Below are positions 9,164 through 20,256 of a stretch of DNA of 64,000 bases, piece after piece. Source of the stretch: Lysobacter changpingensis (lineage in GTDB: Bacteria > Pseudomonadota > Gammaproteobacteria > Xanthomonadales > Xanthomonadaceae); contig NZ_JADWPE010000002.1 of the NCBI RefSeq assembly GCF_017308985.1, forward strand, positions 1 through 64,000, read 5' to 3'. A model generated the notes under the pieces. It saw nothing but the letters and a program-made list of their open reading frames with translations. It had not been told where the DNA came from and made no database searches. How positions within the stretch are numbered: position 1 is the first letter of the stretch; each line of letters starts with the position of its first letter. Position numbers and translations under genes: made by a program.

Positions 9164-9190
9164 GACGGCCACGAGACCGGGCCTGTGACA
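9164..9190 (-). promoter_or_regulatory. ECF41-type autoregulatory promoter of the sigma gene
   Basis: On the minus strand TGTCACA (9190-9184) and CGTC (9167-9164) are separated by exactly 16 bases, identical in form to the promoter of the CMD gene. It predicts a leader of about 26 bases and settles the translation start at 9131. Confidence 0.85.
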
Positions 9191-9213
9191 TGCCCCACGT
9201 CATTCGTGGGGCA
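9191..9213. terminator. 9-bp hairpin between the DUF5671 operon and the sigma promoter
   Basis: TGCCCCACG (9191-9199), loop of five, CGTGGGGCA (9205-9213). It follows the stop of the gene at 9220-9654, so it can form at the end of that transcript, though there is no T-run. It abuts the -35 element of the sigma promoter directly, so an operator role is an alternative. Confidence 0.4.
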
Positions 9214-9219
9214 TGCCTT

Positions 9220-9654
9220 TCATTCGACCTCGACCTTCGCCTTGTCGGGCAGCTTCAAATCGAAGCAGTACCGTCCGGCCGGATGCGGCCAGTCGGCGCG
9301 ACCGTAGCGACCTTGTTCGACGGCCGCCGTATCGGTCTCGAACACCGCGCAGAGCCGATACGTGCGCCTGCCTTGCGCGAGGTACCCGTAGGGCTTGCCC
9401 GTGAACGGGTCCTGCGCGGACAGGCGCACGCCCGGCCGTGCGAGCGCGCCCATGTCCGCCGGCAGCGAACCGGTACGTTCGGCCCAGCTTTCGATCTCGT
9501 CCTTCAGCCGATCCAGGTCGCGCACGCGACGCTCGTCCTGACGCACCATCCGCTGCTGGCCCGGCGTCCCCATCGACACCACCGCCGCCACCACGCTCGC
9601 GGCAACCACCACGCCGGTGGCGATCAGCAGCCAGCGGCCGGTCGCGCCGCTCAT
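9220..9654 (-). CDS. Membrane-anchored protein, pseudopilin-like periplasmic domain
   Basis: The 144-residue product has one N-terminal membrane helix (about residues 8-28) and a periplasmic part containing LKDEIESWAERTGSLPADM and DPFTGKPYGYL, a layout reminiscent of type II secretion GspG-like domains. There is no prepilin peptidase site, so it is probably a plain signal-anchored protein. It overlaps the upstream DUF5671 gene by four bases (ATGA) and the two are presumably one functional unit. The function is unknown. Confidence 0.65.
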   Translation of the reverse strand: MSGATGRWLLIATGVVVAASVVAAVVSMGTPGQQRMVRQDERRVRDLDRLKDEIESWAERTGSLPADMGALARPGVRLSAQDPFTGKPYGYLAQGRRTYRLCAVFETDTAAVEQGRYGRADWPHPAGRYCFDLKLPDKAKVEVE

Positions 9655-10292
9655 GCGTCCACCTCTTCGCGTCGCAGATCGTGCAGGTACCAGGCGAATG
9701 CGCTGCCGGCGATCAGCGCGACCACGACGACCTTCAACAGAAAGCGCGTGGTCAGCTCGCCGCCCAAGACGTTGAACACCAGCGTCGTCATGTCGCCGAT
9801 CAGGACGGCCGCCGCCACGAACAGCGTCAGGTACGTCAGCCAGCGGCGCACGGGCGAGAGTCGCTTGATCGGGTGGCGCGCCACGTCCTTCGCCACGTAG
9901 TTCGACACGAACGCGAAGACCGGGAAGGCGATGATGAGCGCCGCCGTCGACCAGCGGATCGAGCGGGCAATGCGATACGCCGCGTATTCTTCGGCCGGAT
10001 CGGGCCATGCACGCTCGATCAGGTCGAACAGCAGGCTGCCCAGGTGCCACGCGGCGAAGTACAACGATGCGAACAGCACGAGATAAAGAAAAGCCTCGCG
10101 CGCCGACACGGATGCGCGCGGGCGGGGCACGGGAACCACGAAGGGCGTGTCGGCGTATGCGTCGATGACGCCGCGCGTCTGGTCGTCGCGCCAGCCTGCA
10201 CTGGCGAGCGCGGCGGTGATGGACGCCTTGGACTCTCCGCGTACCAACGCCTCGTATACGAAGCGCTCCAGTTCCTGCGATCCCGACGCCAT
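9651..10292 (-). CDS. DUF5671-type integral membrane protein
   Basis: The 213-residue product has a cytoplasmic N-terminal segment (LERFVYEALVRGESKASI, resembling a short helical domain of about 60 residues) followed by four to five membrane helices from about residue 68 onward. DUF5671 is my recollection of the family. A good AAGGGGAA ribosome site precedes ATG 10292. It is coupled to the downstream single-helix protein. No enzymatic motif is visible. Confidence 0.65.
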   Translation of the reverse strand: MASGSQELERFVYEALVRGESKASITAALASAGWRDDQTRGVIDAYADTPFVVPVPRPRASVSAREAFLYLVLFASLYFAAWHLGSLLFDLIERAWPDPAEEYAAYRIARSIRWSTAALIIAFPVFAFVSNYVAKDVARHPIKRLSPVRRWLTYLTLFVAAAVLIGDMTTLVFNVLGGELTTRFLLKVVVVALIAGSAFAWYLHDLRREEVDA

Positions 10293-10372
10293 GCGGTTCC
10301 CCTTCCGGTTGGATGACGCAAGGGTAGCAAGGCGGTGACGTGCGGGCGCATGCGTTCCCGATCACCGCTCGT

Positions 10373-10400
10373 GTAGCCCGGGTAAGCGAAGCGCACCCGG
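10373..10400 (+). repeat. GTAG-type REP element
   Basis: Consensus copy lacking the final G. It forms an inverted pair with 10417-10445. Confidence 0.75.
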
Positions 10401-10416
10401 AGACTGTCACACCCAT

Positions 10417-10445
10417 GCCGGGTGCGCTTCGCGTATCCCGACTGC
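10417..10445 (-). repeat. Diverged GTAG-type REP element
   Basis: On the minus strand it begins GCAGTCGGGATACGCGAAG, so the terminal GTAG and the first stem arm have drifted while GCGAAGCGCACCCGG is kept. Confidence 0.6.
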
Positions 10446-10494
10446 AAGCGCAAAAGCGGTTCGGGACCGGTCGTCCGAAAGAACGCCGGCAAAG

Positions 10495-10520
10495 AAAAAG
10501 CGGGCCGAAGCCCGCTTTTT
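10495..10520 (-). terminator. Rho-independent terminator of pnp
   Basis: AAAAAGCGGGC-CGAA-GCCCGCTTTTT, a perfect stem with a tetraloop and T-run, 40 bases after the pnp stop. By sequence it can work in both directions. Confidence 0.9.
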
Positions 10521-10560
10521 CGTACGTCCGGCGAAGTCGCCGAAGGATCGAACGCCCGAC

Positions 10561-12669
<2,109 letters not shown>

Positions 12670-12826
12670 GTTGGGTTCCTATCGTTTCTGATGCGTTCCG
12701 GTCGAGGCCCCTGCCCCGCTCCGGGCGACCGCGTTGGCGGCCAGAATTCGGATGATCGAACCGGATGGTTCGAAGTCTTGCGTGGAAGCGCCGTGCGCCT
12801 CCGTGTTGCCGTACCTCAAAAACGAA

Positions 12827-12850
12827 CCGCGGCGCATCGCTGCGCCGCGG
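12827..12850 (-). terminator. rpsO terminator/attenuator before pnp
   Basis: A perfect 10-bp stem CCGCGGCGCA with a four-base loop, followed on the minus strand by TTCGTTTTTG. It lies just beyond the rpsO stop. Partial read-through would supply pnp, and the hairpin may be an RNase III substrate as in E. coli (inference). Confidence 0.85.
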
Positions 12851-12862
12851 CTGGTATTGCGT

Positions 12863-13123
12863 TTAGCGGCGCAGACCGAGTTTCTCGATCAGGGCCTTGT
12901 AGCGCTCGTTGTCCTTGCGCTTCAGGTAGTCGAGCAGGCTGCGGCGACGGTTGACCATCTGCAGCAGGCCACGACGGCTGTGGTGGTCCTGCTTGTGGAT
13001 CTTGAAGTGGCCGGTGAGCTGCTCGATGCGAGCGGTGAGCAGGGCGACCTGGACTTCCGGCGAACCGGTGTCGTTGGCGCCGCGCTTGTTGTCTTCGATG
13101 ATCTTGCTGGTGTCGATGGACAT
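12863..13123 (-). CDS. rpsO: 30S ribosomal protein S15
   Basis: The 86-residue primary 16S rRNA-binding protein organises the central domain of the small subunit. [16 protein letters not shown] and [20 protein letters not shown] are the conserved rRNA-contact segments; the basic C-terminus ends KLGLRR. A moderate AAGG site precedes the ATG. It lies between truB and pnp, the standard order. S15 represses its own translation in several bacteria by binding its leader. The 197-base gap upstream is long enough for such a structure, but I do not see one clearly. Confidence 0.98.
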   Translation of the reverse strand: MSIDTSKIIEDNKRGANDTGSPEVQVALLTARIEQLTGHFKIHKQDHHSRRGLLQMVNRRRSLLDYLKRKDNERYKALIEKLGLRR

Positions 13124-13320
13124 GATGTGCCTTGTAGATGCGAGGCCTGCAGAAAGCGAATCGACCGGAATGACCCGCGCCGACGCACCGCCTGGCCCGC
13201 CGTTTGCTGATGGGATGTTGCGAAAGGGAACTGCTTAGGTGCTTGAAAAGCGGCGAAATTGTAACAGCAGGCCCACGCGAATGCGACCGCCGCGATGCGT
13301 GAAGGCCACGGTCGGCCGAT

Positions 13321-14289
13321 TCACGGAGCCGGGCGCGCGGCCGGATCCGCGGCCTGTTCAGGCGGCCCGCCCTGTGCGGCCCAGCGGAACAGGCGTTGCG
13401 GCGCGAGCCGCGCGCCGGTGCGCTGGCCGATTCCCAGACACCGGCCGTCCGGACCGGAGACGGCGACGAGCCCATCCGTCCCCGGCTCGCAATCCACGCT
13501 CTGGCCCTGCCCGATCCGCCGCGCCGCCGCCGCGTCGAGTTCCACGCAGGGGAACTGCGCCAGCCCCGCCTCGATCGGCAGAAGGCAGGCTTCGAGCGCG
13601 CCCTCGCCCCCGGCTTCGCGCAGGGCGCGCAGGTCGTCGAGGGTGAACAGGCGCGGTTCGCGGAACGGATCGACCCACAGCCGGCGCAGCGTCGCGACGT
13701 GGGCGCCGCAACCGAGCGCCTCGCCGAGATCGCGGACCAGGCTGCGCACGTAGGTGCCCGATCCGCATTCCACGTGCAGCCGCAGGCGCGGGCCGTCGCG
13801 TTCGATCAGTTCGAAGCGGTGGACCACGACGTCGCGCTCCGGCGCTTCGATGGCCTCGCCTCGGCGCGCCTTGGCATAGAGCGGTTCGCCGCCCTGCTTC
13901 AGCGCCGAGTAGATCGGGGCGCGCTGGCGGATCGGGCCGCGCAGCGGGGCCAGGGCGGCCTCGATCGACGCGTCGTCCAGCGTCGGGACCGGTCGTTCGA
14001 GCAGCGGCGCGCCGTCGGCGTCGTCGCTGTCGGTGGTGAGCCCGAGCACCGCCGTGGTTTCGTAGGCCTTCGCCGAGCCCAGCAGCAGCCCGGCGATCTT
14101 GGTCGCCTCGCCGAAGCACAGCGGCAGCAGGCCGGTCGCCAGCGGATCGAGGCTGCCGGTGTGGCCACCCTTCTCCGCGCGAAACAGGTGGCGCGCCTGC
14201 TGCAGGGCCTGGTTGGAGCTGAGGCCCTGCGGCTTGTCCAGCAGCAGGATGCCGTCGAGCGGGCGGAAGCGCGTCTTGGCTTTCGTCAT
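13321..14289 (-). CDS. truB: tRNA pseudouridine(55) synthase
   Basis: The 322-residue enzyme makes the universal pseudouridine 55 in the T-loop of tRNAs. [15 protein letters not shown] opens the fold, and catalytic Asp48 lies in [35 protein letters not shown] is the RNA-binding/structural motif II. The C-terminal PUA-like part ends in a proline/alanine-rich tail. It is separated from rbfA by about 195 bases. Confidence 0.97.
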   Translation of the reverse strand: MTKAKTRFRPLDGILLLDKPQGLSSNQALQQARHLFRAEKGGHTGSLDPLATGLLPLCFGEATKIAGLLLGSAKAYETTAVLGLTTDSDDADGAPLLERPVPTLDDASIEAALAPLRGPIRQRAPIYSALKQGGEPLYAKARRGEAIEAPERDVVVHRFELIERDGPRLRLHVECGSGTYVRSLVRDLGEALGCGAHVATLRRLWVDPFREPRLFTLDDLRALREAGGEGALEACLLPIEAGLAQFPCVELDAAAARRIGQGQSVDCEPGTDGLVAVSGPDGRCLGIGQRTGARLAPQRLFRWAAQGGPPEQAADPAARPAP

Positions 14290-14484
14290 GGATCGTCCGC
14301 AGAGGGTCCGCAGGTCGCAACCGGGGCGCGATCCATGCCTGCCGTGCGGCAGGACACGGGACCGCGCGCTTCCGTGCGAATCCTGCGGGGATCCCCGGGT
14401 CAGGGCAACGGGTGTGTGAATCGGATGGAAGACGGGCTGACGGACGGCAGTGAGTCCCCCGGTGCGCGATGACGCGGACGGCGG

Positions 14485-14865
14485 CTAGTCTTTGGCGGGA
14501 TCCGCGTCGTCCTGCCCGGCGGCCGGGTTGTCGCGCAGCAGGTTGCCGATGCGTTCGCCACGGTCGACCGAATCGTCGTAGTGGAAATGCAGTTCCGGCA
14601 CGTGACGCATCTTCACCGCGCGGCCGAGCTGGAAACGCAGTTCGCGGGAGAGTTCCTTGAGGGCCTTCACGGCCTCCTTCGAACGCTCCGGCTGCAGCGC
14701 GGTGACGAACACCTTGGCGTGCGCGAGATCGCGCGAGACTTCCACGTCGGAGACGCTGACCGACGGCAGGCCGTGCTCGCGCACGGCTTCGTGCACCAGC
14801 GTGCCCAACTCGCGGCGGAGCTGGGCGGAGACGCGGTCGGTGCGGTGGAACGATTTGCTTGGCAC
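14485..14865 (-). CDS. rbfA: Ribosome-binding factor A
   Basis: The 126-residue KH-fold factor assists late 16S rRNA maturation of the 30S subunit and cold adaptation. Conserved segments are FHRTDRVSAQLRRELGTLV and VKMRHVPELHFHYDDSVDRG. The start is GTG at 14865, immediately before PSKSFHRTDR. The C-terminus is short and acidic. It lies between infB and truB as is usual. Confidence 0.96.
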   Translation of the reverse strand: MPSKSFHRTDRVSAQLRRELGTLVHEAVREHGLPSVSVSDVEVSRDLAHAKVFVTALQPERSKEAVKALKELSRELRFQLGRAVKMRHVPELHFHYDDSVDRGERIGNLLRDNPAAGQDDADPAKD

Positions 14866-14887
14866 GTGTTGGTGATTCGCGATTGGT

Positions 14888-14956
14888 GATTCGTGATTCG
14901 AAAGACCGCCAGGCCGTGATCGGGATCCGCTGCTCGCTTTTGACGAATCACGAATC
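14888..14956. repeat. 13-bp inverted repeat between infB and rbfA
   Basis: GATTCGTGATTCG at 14888-14900 is the exact reverse complement of 14944-14956. Additional GATTCGCGATT and CGCATCACGAA half-copies flank both arms (14874-14968). The AT-rich GATTCG units stand out against the local GC level. In the infB-rbfA message they could fold into a long stem. Confidence 0.7.
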
Positions 14957-14976
14957 CCGCATCACGAAACCCGGCT

Positions 14977-17583
14977 TCAGAGCGTCCGCTGCACCTCGAT
15001 GCGCTCGAAGCACTCGATCTGGTCGCCCGGCTTGACGTCGTTGTACGCCTTCACGCCGATGCCGCACTCGGTACCGCTGCGGACTTCGTCCACGTTGTCC
15101 TTGAAGCGGCGCAGCGATTCCAGTTCGCCTTCGAAGATGACCGCGTTGTCGCGCAGCACGCGGATCGGCTTGTTCCGCTTGACCACGCCCTCCACGACCA
15201 TGCAGCCGGCGACGGCACCGAACTTCGAGCTGCGGAAGACGTCGCGGACCTCGGCGGTGCCGATGATCTCTTCGCGGATCTCCACGCCCAGGATGCCCGA
15301 GGCCACCTGCTTCACCTGGTCGATCACGTCATAGATGATCGAGAAGTAGCGCAGGTCCAGGCCGTTGGCTTCGATCACCTTGCGGGCCGAAGCGTCGGCG
15401 CGCACGTTGAAGCCGATGATCGTGGCCTTCGCGGTGAGCGCGGCGTTGGCGTCCGACTCGGTGATGCCGCCCACGCCGGAGCTGATCACGTTGATGCGGA
15501 TCTGCTCGTTGGACAGCGCGGTGAGCGACTGGCGCAGCGCTTCCACCGAACCCTGCACGTCGGCCTTGACGACGAGGTTGAGGCTCAGCTGGCCCTCGCC
15601 CTTGCCCATCTGGGCCATGATGTCTTCCATGCGGTTGCCGGCGGCGGCGACCAGGCGCGATTCGCGGCGCTTCGCATCGCGCTGCTGCGCGACGTCCTTC
15701 GCCAGACGCTCGTCGTCGACGACCACGAAGTCGTCGCCCGCGTCGGGCACGCCCGACAGGCCCAGCACCTGCACCGGGATCGACGGGCCGGCCTTCTCGA
15801 CCTGCTTGCCGTTCTCGTCGAACAGGGCGCGCACGCGGCCGTACTGCACGCCGCACACGAGGTAGTCGCCCTTCTTGAGTTCGCCCTGCTGCACCAGCAC
15901 GGTGGCGACCGGACCGCGGCCCTTGTCGAGCGCGGATTCGATCACCGTACCCGTCGCGCGGCCGGTCGGGACGGCGCGCAGTTCGAGCACTTCGGCCTGC
16001 AGCGAGATCGAGTCGAGCAGGTCGTCGACGCCCAGGCCGGTCTTGGCCGACAGCTCGACCATCTGCGTGTCGCCGCCGAAATCCTCGGCGACCACGTCCT
16101 CGGCCAGCAGGTCGTTCTTCACGCGGCCCGGATCGGCATCGGATTTGTCGATCTTGTTGATCGCCACGATCAGCGGGACGCCGGCAGCCTTCGCGTGCTG
16201 GATGGCCTCGCGCGTCTGCGGCATCACGCCGTCGTCGGCGGCCACGACCAGCACGACGATGTCGGTGAGCTTGGCGCCGCGCGCGCGCATCGAGGTGAAC
16301 GCCGCGTGGCCCGGGGTGTCGAGGAAGCTGATGACGCCCTTGTCGGTTTCCACGTGGTACGCGCCGATGTGCTGGGTGATACCGCCGGCTTCGCCGGAGG
16401 CCACCTTCGTGCGGCGGATGTAGTCCAGCAGCGAGGTCTTGCCGTGGTCGACGTGGCCCATGATGGTGACCACCGGCGGACGCGGGGTCTTCTCGCCCTG
16501 CGTCTCCTCGACGTGGGCCAGCAGTGCGTCTTCGGCGGTCGCGGCATCGGCCTTCACCACCACGTGGCCGAGTTCCTCGGTCACCAGCGCGGCGGTGTCG
16601 TAGTCGATCGACTGGTTGATGGTCGCCATGACGCCCATCTTGAACAGCGCCTTCACCACGTCGCCGCCCTTGAGCGCCATCTTCTGCGCCAGGTCGGCGA
16701 CGGTGATGGTCTCGCCGATCGCCACTTCACGGACGATGGGCGCGGTCGGGCGCATGAAGCCGCTGCCCGAACGGGCCTGCTCGGCGTGACGGCGGGTCGG
16801 CTTGGCCTTGCCGCGCGAGCTGGCGCCGCGACGGGCGCGCTCGGAGGCGCTCAGGTGCATCTGGCCGGCGAAACGGTTGGTGCGGTCGTCGTCCTCGACG
16901 GTCGCGACCATCGCGTGCGAACCGCGCGTCTTGTGCGCCGGGGCGCCGCGGGCGGGTTCCGGCGCGCGCGCCGGAGCGGCAGGCTTGGGATGACCGTGGC
17001 CGTGACCGTGACCATGGCCGCCGGCAGGCTTGCGTGCCGGCTCCTCTTCCTCGACGGCGCTGGCATCGGCCAGGCGCGCGCGCTCTTCTTCCTCGGCCTT
17101 CTGGCGCGCGGCTTCCTCGGCCTCGCGCCGGGCGGCGTCGAGCTCGTCGGCGCGGCGCTTGTCGTCAGCGGCCAGGCGCTGCTGCTCGGCGAGGTTGCGC
17201 TGCTTGGATTCCTCCAGCTTGCGCAGGATCTCGGCGCGCTCGTCGTCCTCCGACATCGGCTGCGACTCGGTCGGCTTCACCAGCGTGACCTTCTTGCGCA
17301 CCACGACATCGACGGTCGTCTTGTTCTTGCCGCCGCCGACGGTGATTTCCTGCTTCCGGCTGCGGTTGAGCGTGATCTTCTTCGCCGCATCGCCCGGCTC
17401 GGCCTTGTCGGCCTTGCCGTGGGCGCGCTTGAGGAAGCCGAGCAGCTTGACTTTCTCGATGCTGGTGACGACCTGGTCGGGGCCGCTGAAGGTCATGCCG
17501 GCCTCGGCCAGCTGCTCCAGCAACTTCTCGACCGGCGTGTTCACCAGTTCGGCCAGCTTGCGGATGGTGGTTTGCTGCGACAT
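14977..17583 (-). CDS. infB: Translation initiation factor IF-2
   Basis: The 868-residue GTPase places fMet-tRNA on the 30S subunit and joins the subunits. It has an N-terminal IF2N domain ([22 protein letters not shown]), a charged linker with a coiled-coil (about 115-175), a run of alternating Gly-His near residue 195, a second IF2N-like domain, then the G domain: GHVDHGKT about 375-382, [17 protein letters not shown]. Domains II, III and the fMet-tRNA-binding C-terminus end in [13 protein letters not shown]. An internal start producing a short isoform, as known in E. coli, cannot be assigned. It is downstream of nusA in the classic operon. Confidence 0.98.
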   Translation of the reverse strand: MSQQTTIRKLAELVNTPVEKLLEQLAEAGMTFSGPDQVVTSIEKVKLLGFLKRAHGKADKAEPGDAAKKITLNRSRKQEITVGGGKNKTTVDVVVRKKVTLVKPTESQPMSEDDERAEILRKLEESKQRNLAEQQRLAADDKRRADELDAARREAEEAARQKAEEEERARLADASAVEEEEPARKPAGGHGHGHGHGHPKPAAPARAPEPARGAPAHKTRGSHAMVATVEDDDRTNRFAGQMHLSASERARRGASSRGKAKPTRRHAEQARSGSGFMRPTAPIVREVAIGETITVADLAQKMALKGGDVVKALFKMGVMATINQSIDYDTAALVTEELGHVVVKADAATAEDALLAHVEETQGEKTPRPPVVTIMGHVDHGKTSLLDYIRRTKVASGEAGGITQHIGAYHVETDKGVISFLDTPGHAAFTSMRARGAKLTDIVVLVVAADDGVMPQTREAIQHAKAAGVPLIVAINKIDKSDADPGRVKNDLLAEDVVAEDFGGDTQMVELSAKTGLGVDDLLDSISLQAEVLELRAVPTGRATGTVIESALDKGRGPVATVLVQQGELKKGDYLVCGVQYGRVRALFDENGKQVEKAGPSIPVQVLGLSGVPDAGDDFVVVDDERLAKDVAQQRDAKRRESRLVAAAGNRMEDIMAQMGKGEGQLSLNLVVKADVQGSVEALRQSLTALSNEQIRINVISSGVGGITESDANAALTAKATIIGFNVRADASARKVIEANGLDLRYFSIIYDVIDQVKQVASGILGVEIREEIIGTAEVRDVFRSSKFGAVAGCMVVEGVVKRNKPIRVLRDNAVIFEGELESLRRFKDNVDEVRSGTECGIGVKAYNDVKPGDQIECFERIEVQRTL

Positions 17584-17672
17584 TCGGATTCGGTGTCCTC
17601 GTGGCGCGGGACGGGTCCCGCGCGTGTTGGCGTCATTCTAGCCCGGGGGTGCCGGACGGGCCGACGCGGTAC

Positions 17673-19160
17673 TCATTCGAACCAGTGCTTGCGCGCTTCC
17701 ATGATCAGCGCGGCGGCACGGGCCTCGTCGATGCCTTCGATATCGGTCAGCTCGTCGGTGGCCATGTCGGCCAGGTCGTCGCGCGTGACCACCCCGCGGG
17801 CGGCCAGCGCGTAGGCCGTGGCCTCGTCCATGCCGTCCAGTTCAAGCAGGTCGGCGGCCGGCTGGTGCTCGTCGAGCTGCTCCTCGGCCGCCAGCGCCTC
17901 GTTCAGCAGGGCGTCGCGGGCGCGCGAGCGCAGTTCCTCGACGATGTCCTCGTCGAAGCCCTCGACCGCCAGCAGCTCGCCGACCGGCACGTAGGCGATT
18001 TCCTCGACCGTGCTGAAGCCTTCCGAGACCAGGATGCCGGCGATTTCCTCGTCGACTTCCAGCTTGTCCTGGAACAGCTGGCGGGCGGACGCCTGCTCGG
18101 CCTCCGACTTCGCCGTGACCTGGTCCTGGGTCATCACGTTCAGCTGCCAGCCCGACAGGCGGCTGGCCAGGCGCACGTTCTGGCCGCCCTTGCCGATCGC
18201 CTGGGCCAGGCGGTCTTCCGCCACGGCCAGGTCCATCGAATGCTTCTCTTCATCGACGATGATCGACTGCACTTCGGCCGGCGCCATCGCGTTGATGACG
18301 AACTGCGCCGGGTTGTCCGACCACAGCACGATGTCCACGCGCTCGCCGTTGAGTTCGTTGCTCACGGCCTGCACGCGCGAACCGCGCATGCCGATGCAGG
18401 CGCCGATGGGGTCGGTGCGGTTGTCGTGCGCGACCACGGCGATCTTGGCGCGGTCGCCCGGATCGCGGGCGCAGGCCTTGATCGACACCAGGCCCTGGCC
18501 GACTTCCGGCACCTCGAGCTTGAACAGCTCCATCATGAATTCCGGCGCCGCGCGGCTGATGAACAGCTGCGGGCCGCGGGGCTCGCTGCGCACGTCGAAC
18601 AGGTAGCCGCGCACGCGGTCGCCGGTACGCAGCACGTCGCGCGGGATGCCCTTGTCCTTCGGAATGATCGCCTCGGCGTTGCCGCCCAGGTCGACGTAGA
18701 TGTTGCCGCGCTCCACGCGCTTGACCACGCCGGTGACCAGCTCGCCCACGCGATCCTTCCACGCGTCCACGACCTGCTGGCGCTCGGCCTCGCGCACGCG
18801 CTGGACGATCACCTGCTTGGCGGCCTGGGCGGCGATGCGGCCGAATTCGGGGTTCTCGATCTGCTCTTCGATGTAGTCGCCGACCTCCACGCCCTCGACC
18901 TCGTCGATGGCGTCCATCAGGCGGATCTGGCGATCGGGCGATTCCATGACGACGTCGTCGGCCACGACTTCCATGCGGCGGAAGGTCTCGTAGCTGCCGT
19001 CCTTCTGGTCGATGGTGACGCGAACCAGCACGTCCTGGTCGTGGTAACGCTTCTTCGCGGCCGAGGCCAACGCGGCCTCGATGGCCTCGAAGATGACCTC
19101 GCGCGGCACGCCCTTCTCGTTGGCGACTGCGTCCACGACCAGCAACAATTCCTTGCTCAT
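17673..19160 (-). CDS. nusA: Transcription termination/antitermination factor NusA
   Basis: The 495-residue RNA polymerase-binding factor controls pausing, termination and antitermination. In order: N-terminal polymerase-binding domain (KELLLVVDAVANEKGV), S1 domain (VTGVVKRVERGNIYVDLGG, about 135-200), two KH domains (RDPGDRAKIAVVAHD, IGKGGQNVRLASRLSGW), and two C-terminal acidic AR repeats (about 350-490) ending in GIDEARAAALIMEARKHWF. The AR2 domain contacts the alpha subunit and antiterminator proteins. The length equals that of E. coli NusA. Confidence 0.98.
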   Translation of the reverse strand: MSKELLLVVDAVANEKGVPREVIFEAIEAALASAAKKRYHDQDVLVRVTIDQKDGSYETFRRMEVVADDVVMESPDRQIRLMDAIDEVEGVEVGDYIEEQIENPEFGRIAAQAAKQVIVQRVREAERQQVVDAWKDRVGELVTGVVKRVERGNIYVDLGGNAEAIIPKDKGIPRDVLRTGDRVRGYLFDVRSEPRGPQLFISRAAPEFMMELFKLEVPEVGQGLVSIKACARDPGDRAKIAVVAHDNRTDPIGACIGMRGSRVQAVSNELNGERVDIVLWSDNPAQFVINAMAPAEVQSIIVDEEKHSMDLAVAEDRLAQAIGKGGQNVRLASRLSGWQLNVMTQDQVTAKSEAEQASARQLFQDKLEVDEEIAGILVSEGFSTVEEIAYVPVGELLAVEGFDEDIVEELRSRARDALLNEALAAEEQLDEHQPAADLLELDGMDEATAYALAARGVVTRDDLADMATDELTDIEGIDEARAAALIMEARKHWFE

Positions 19161-19220
19161 CTCTCTGACTCCGCACGGTCGGCGACTGTCGCCGCCGGCA
19201 TTGGGTGGTGAATTCGGTGG

Positions 19221-19796
19221 TTACTTCTTCGCCTTCGAAGCGCCGCCCTTGGGGGCGCCCTTCGACGGCTTGTCCTTGCCCGGCTTGACCGGAGCCAGAC
19301 CCAGCGCGGCCCAGTCCGGGACCAGGCGCGCCTTGTCGATGTTGCCGAACGCGACGACGAACTCGCTGCCGTCCACGTCGAAGGCGACGTCGTCGCCCTG
19401 CACGCGCACGATGCGGCCCTGCAGGCGACGGCGGCCGTCCTGCGGCAGCTTCAGCGCGACCTTGGCGGTCCCGCCCTGGAAGCGCTCGTAATGCGCCAGG
19501 GTGAACAGCGGACGGTCGATGCCCGGGGAGGAGACTTCCAGCGTGTACTGGCCGCTGATCGGGTCCTCGACGTCGAGCTGCGCCGACACCTCGCGGCTCA
19601 CGGCCTCGCAGTCCTCGATGGTCACCGAACGCGGCTGGCCGTCCTCGCCCGCGGCCTCCTCGGCCGGGACGTCGATGTACAGGCGCAGCACGGCGCTGCC
19701 CGGGGCCGGCAGGTACTCCGCGCCCAGCAGCTCCACGCCCAGCGACGCGACGGTCGGGGCGAGCAGGTTCGCGATTTCGACAGCTTTATCGGCCAC
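19221..19796 (-). CDS. rimP: Ribosome maturation factor RimP
   Basis: 191 residues; needed for 30S subunit assembly. Family motifs include [40 protein letters not shown] and [15 protein letters not shown] start at GTG 19796, which has GGGAG nine bases upstream and matches the short N-terminus of relatives ([11 protein letters not shown]). The ATG at 19823 would place that ribosome site inside the gene. The last 25 residues are a Lys/Gly/Ala-rich tail ([19 protein letters not shown]), a likely disordered rRNA-binding extension. It is the first gene of the nusA-infB operon. Confidence 0.95.
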   Translation of the reverse strand: MADKAVEIANLLAPTVASLGVELLGAEYLPAPGSAVLRLYIDVPAEEAAGEDGQPRSVTIEDCEAVSREVSAQLDVEDPISGQYTLEVSSPGIDRPLFTLAHYERFQGGTAKVALKLPQDGRRRLQGRIVRVQGDDVAFDVDGSEFVVAFGNIDKARLVPDWAALGLAPVKPGKDKPSKGAPKGGASKAKK

Positions 19797-19949
19797 GCGT
19801 CTCAACTCCCATGAAACCGGCACCGTGTTGCCGCTCCGGTGCCTCGATGCAATGCAATACCCAGCAAAACGCCACTGCGTACACGTTCTTCCGAAGCACG
19901 CATTCCAAAGCAGTTACTTCCGGATCGCGAGCCCACAAGCGCGAAAACG

Positions 19950-19973
19950 ACAAAGGGCCCTTGCGGGCCCCTT
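19950..19973 (-). terminator. Terminator downstream of tRNA-fMet
   Basis: ACAAGGGGCCC-GCAA-GGGCCCTTTGT on the minus strand, followed by CGTTTTCG. It lies between the tRNA and rimP, so it probably ends the tRNA transcript, with rimP either read through or started separately. Confidence 0.75.
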
Positions 19974-20101
19974 GTCCGTACAGCTGGATGTCGGTGTGGT
20001 CGCGTGAGCAGTGCGCGACCACCAAGCCCGAGCCTTTGGCTGGAAGAGTCCGGTTCCGGACTCTCCACGGCGCCTGTCGTGAAGACTGCGCCTGCCGAAG
20101 C

Positions 20102-20178
20102 TGGTAGCGGGGGCAGGATTTGAACCTGCGACCTTCGGGTTATGAGCCCGACGAGCTGCCAGACTGCTCCACCCCGCA
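20102..20178 (-). tRNA. Initiator tRNA-fMet (CAT)
   Basis: 77 bases including an encoded CCA. The anticodon loop is CTCATAA, closed by three G-C pairs (GGG/CCC), the initiator signature that directs it to the ribosomal P site. The 1-72 position is a T-T mismatch, serving the same purpose as C-A in E. coli (formylation and exclusion from EF-Tu). The D-arm is GAGCAG...CTC. It lies just upstream of rimP, the common location of metY in Gammaproteobacteria. Confidence 0.97.
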
Positions 20179-20212
20179 TCAGGCCGACCATGATAACGGC
20201 CGACTAAAACAT

Positions 20213-20248
20213 GCGCAACCCCGATTCATGAATCAAATCGGGTTGCGC
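20213..20248 (-). terminator. Terminator of the nuo operon
   Basis: A 13-bp stem GCGCAACCCGATT / AATCGGGGTTGCGC (one bulge, nine-base loop containing a nested GATTCATGAATC palindrome), 9 bases after the nuoN stop. On the minus strand it is followed by ATGTTTTAG. It separates nuoN from the tRNA gene. Confidence 0.8.
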
Positions 20249-20256
20249 GAAATAAC

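Noticed and set aside
10405-10411. A third TGTCACA like the ECF41 -35 element
   Set aside because: Sixteen bases downstream lies TTCG, not CGTC, and the site falls between two REP elements with no gene downstream on the plus strand.
19797-19823. Nine extra N-terminal residues for RimP from ATG 19823
   Set aside because: The ribosome-binding GGGAG lies inside that extension and relatives begin at the position of GTG 19796.
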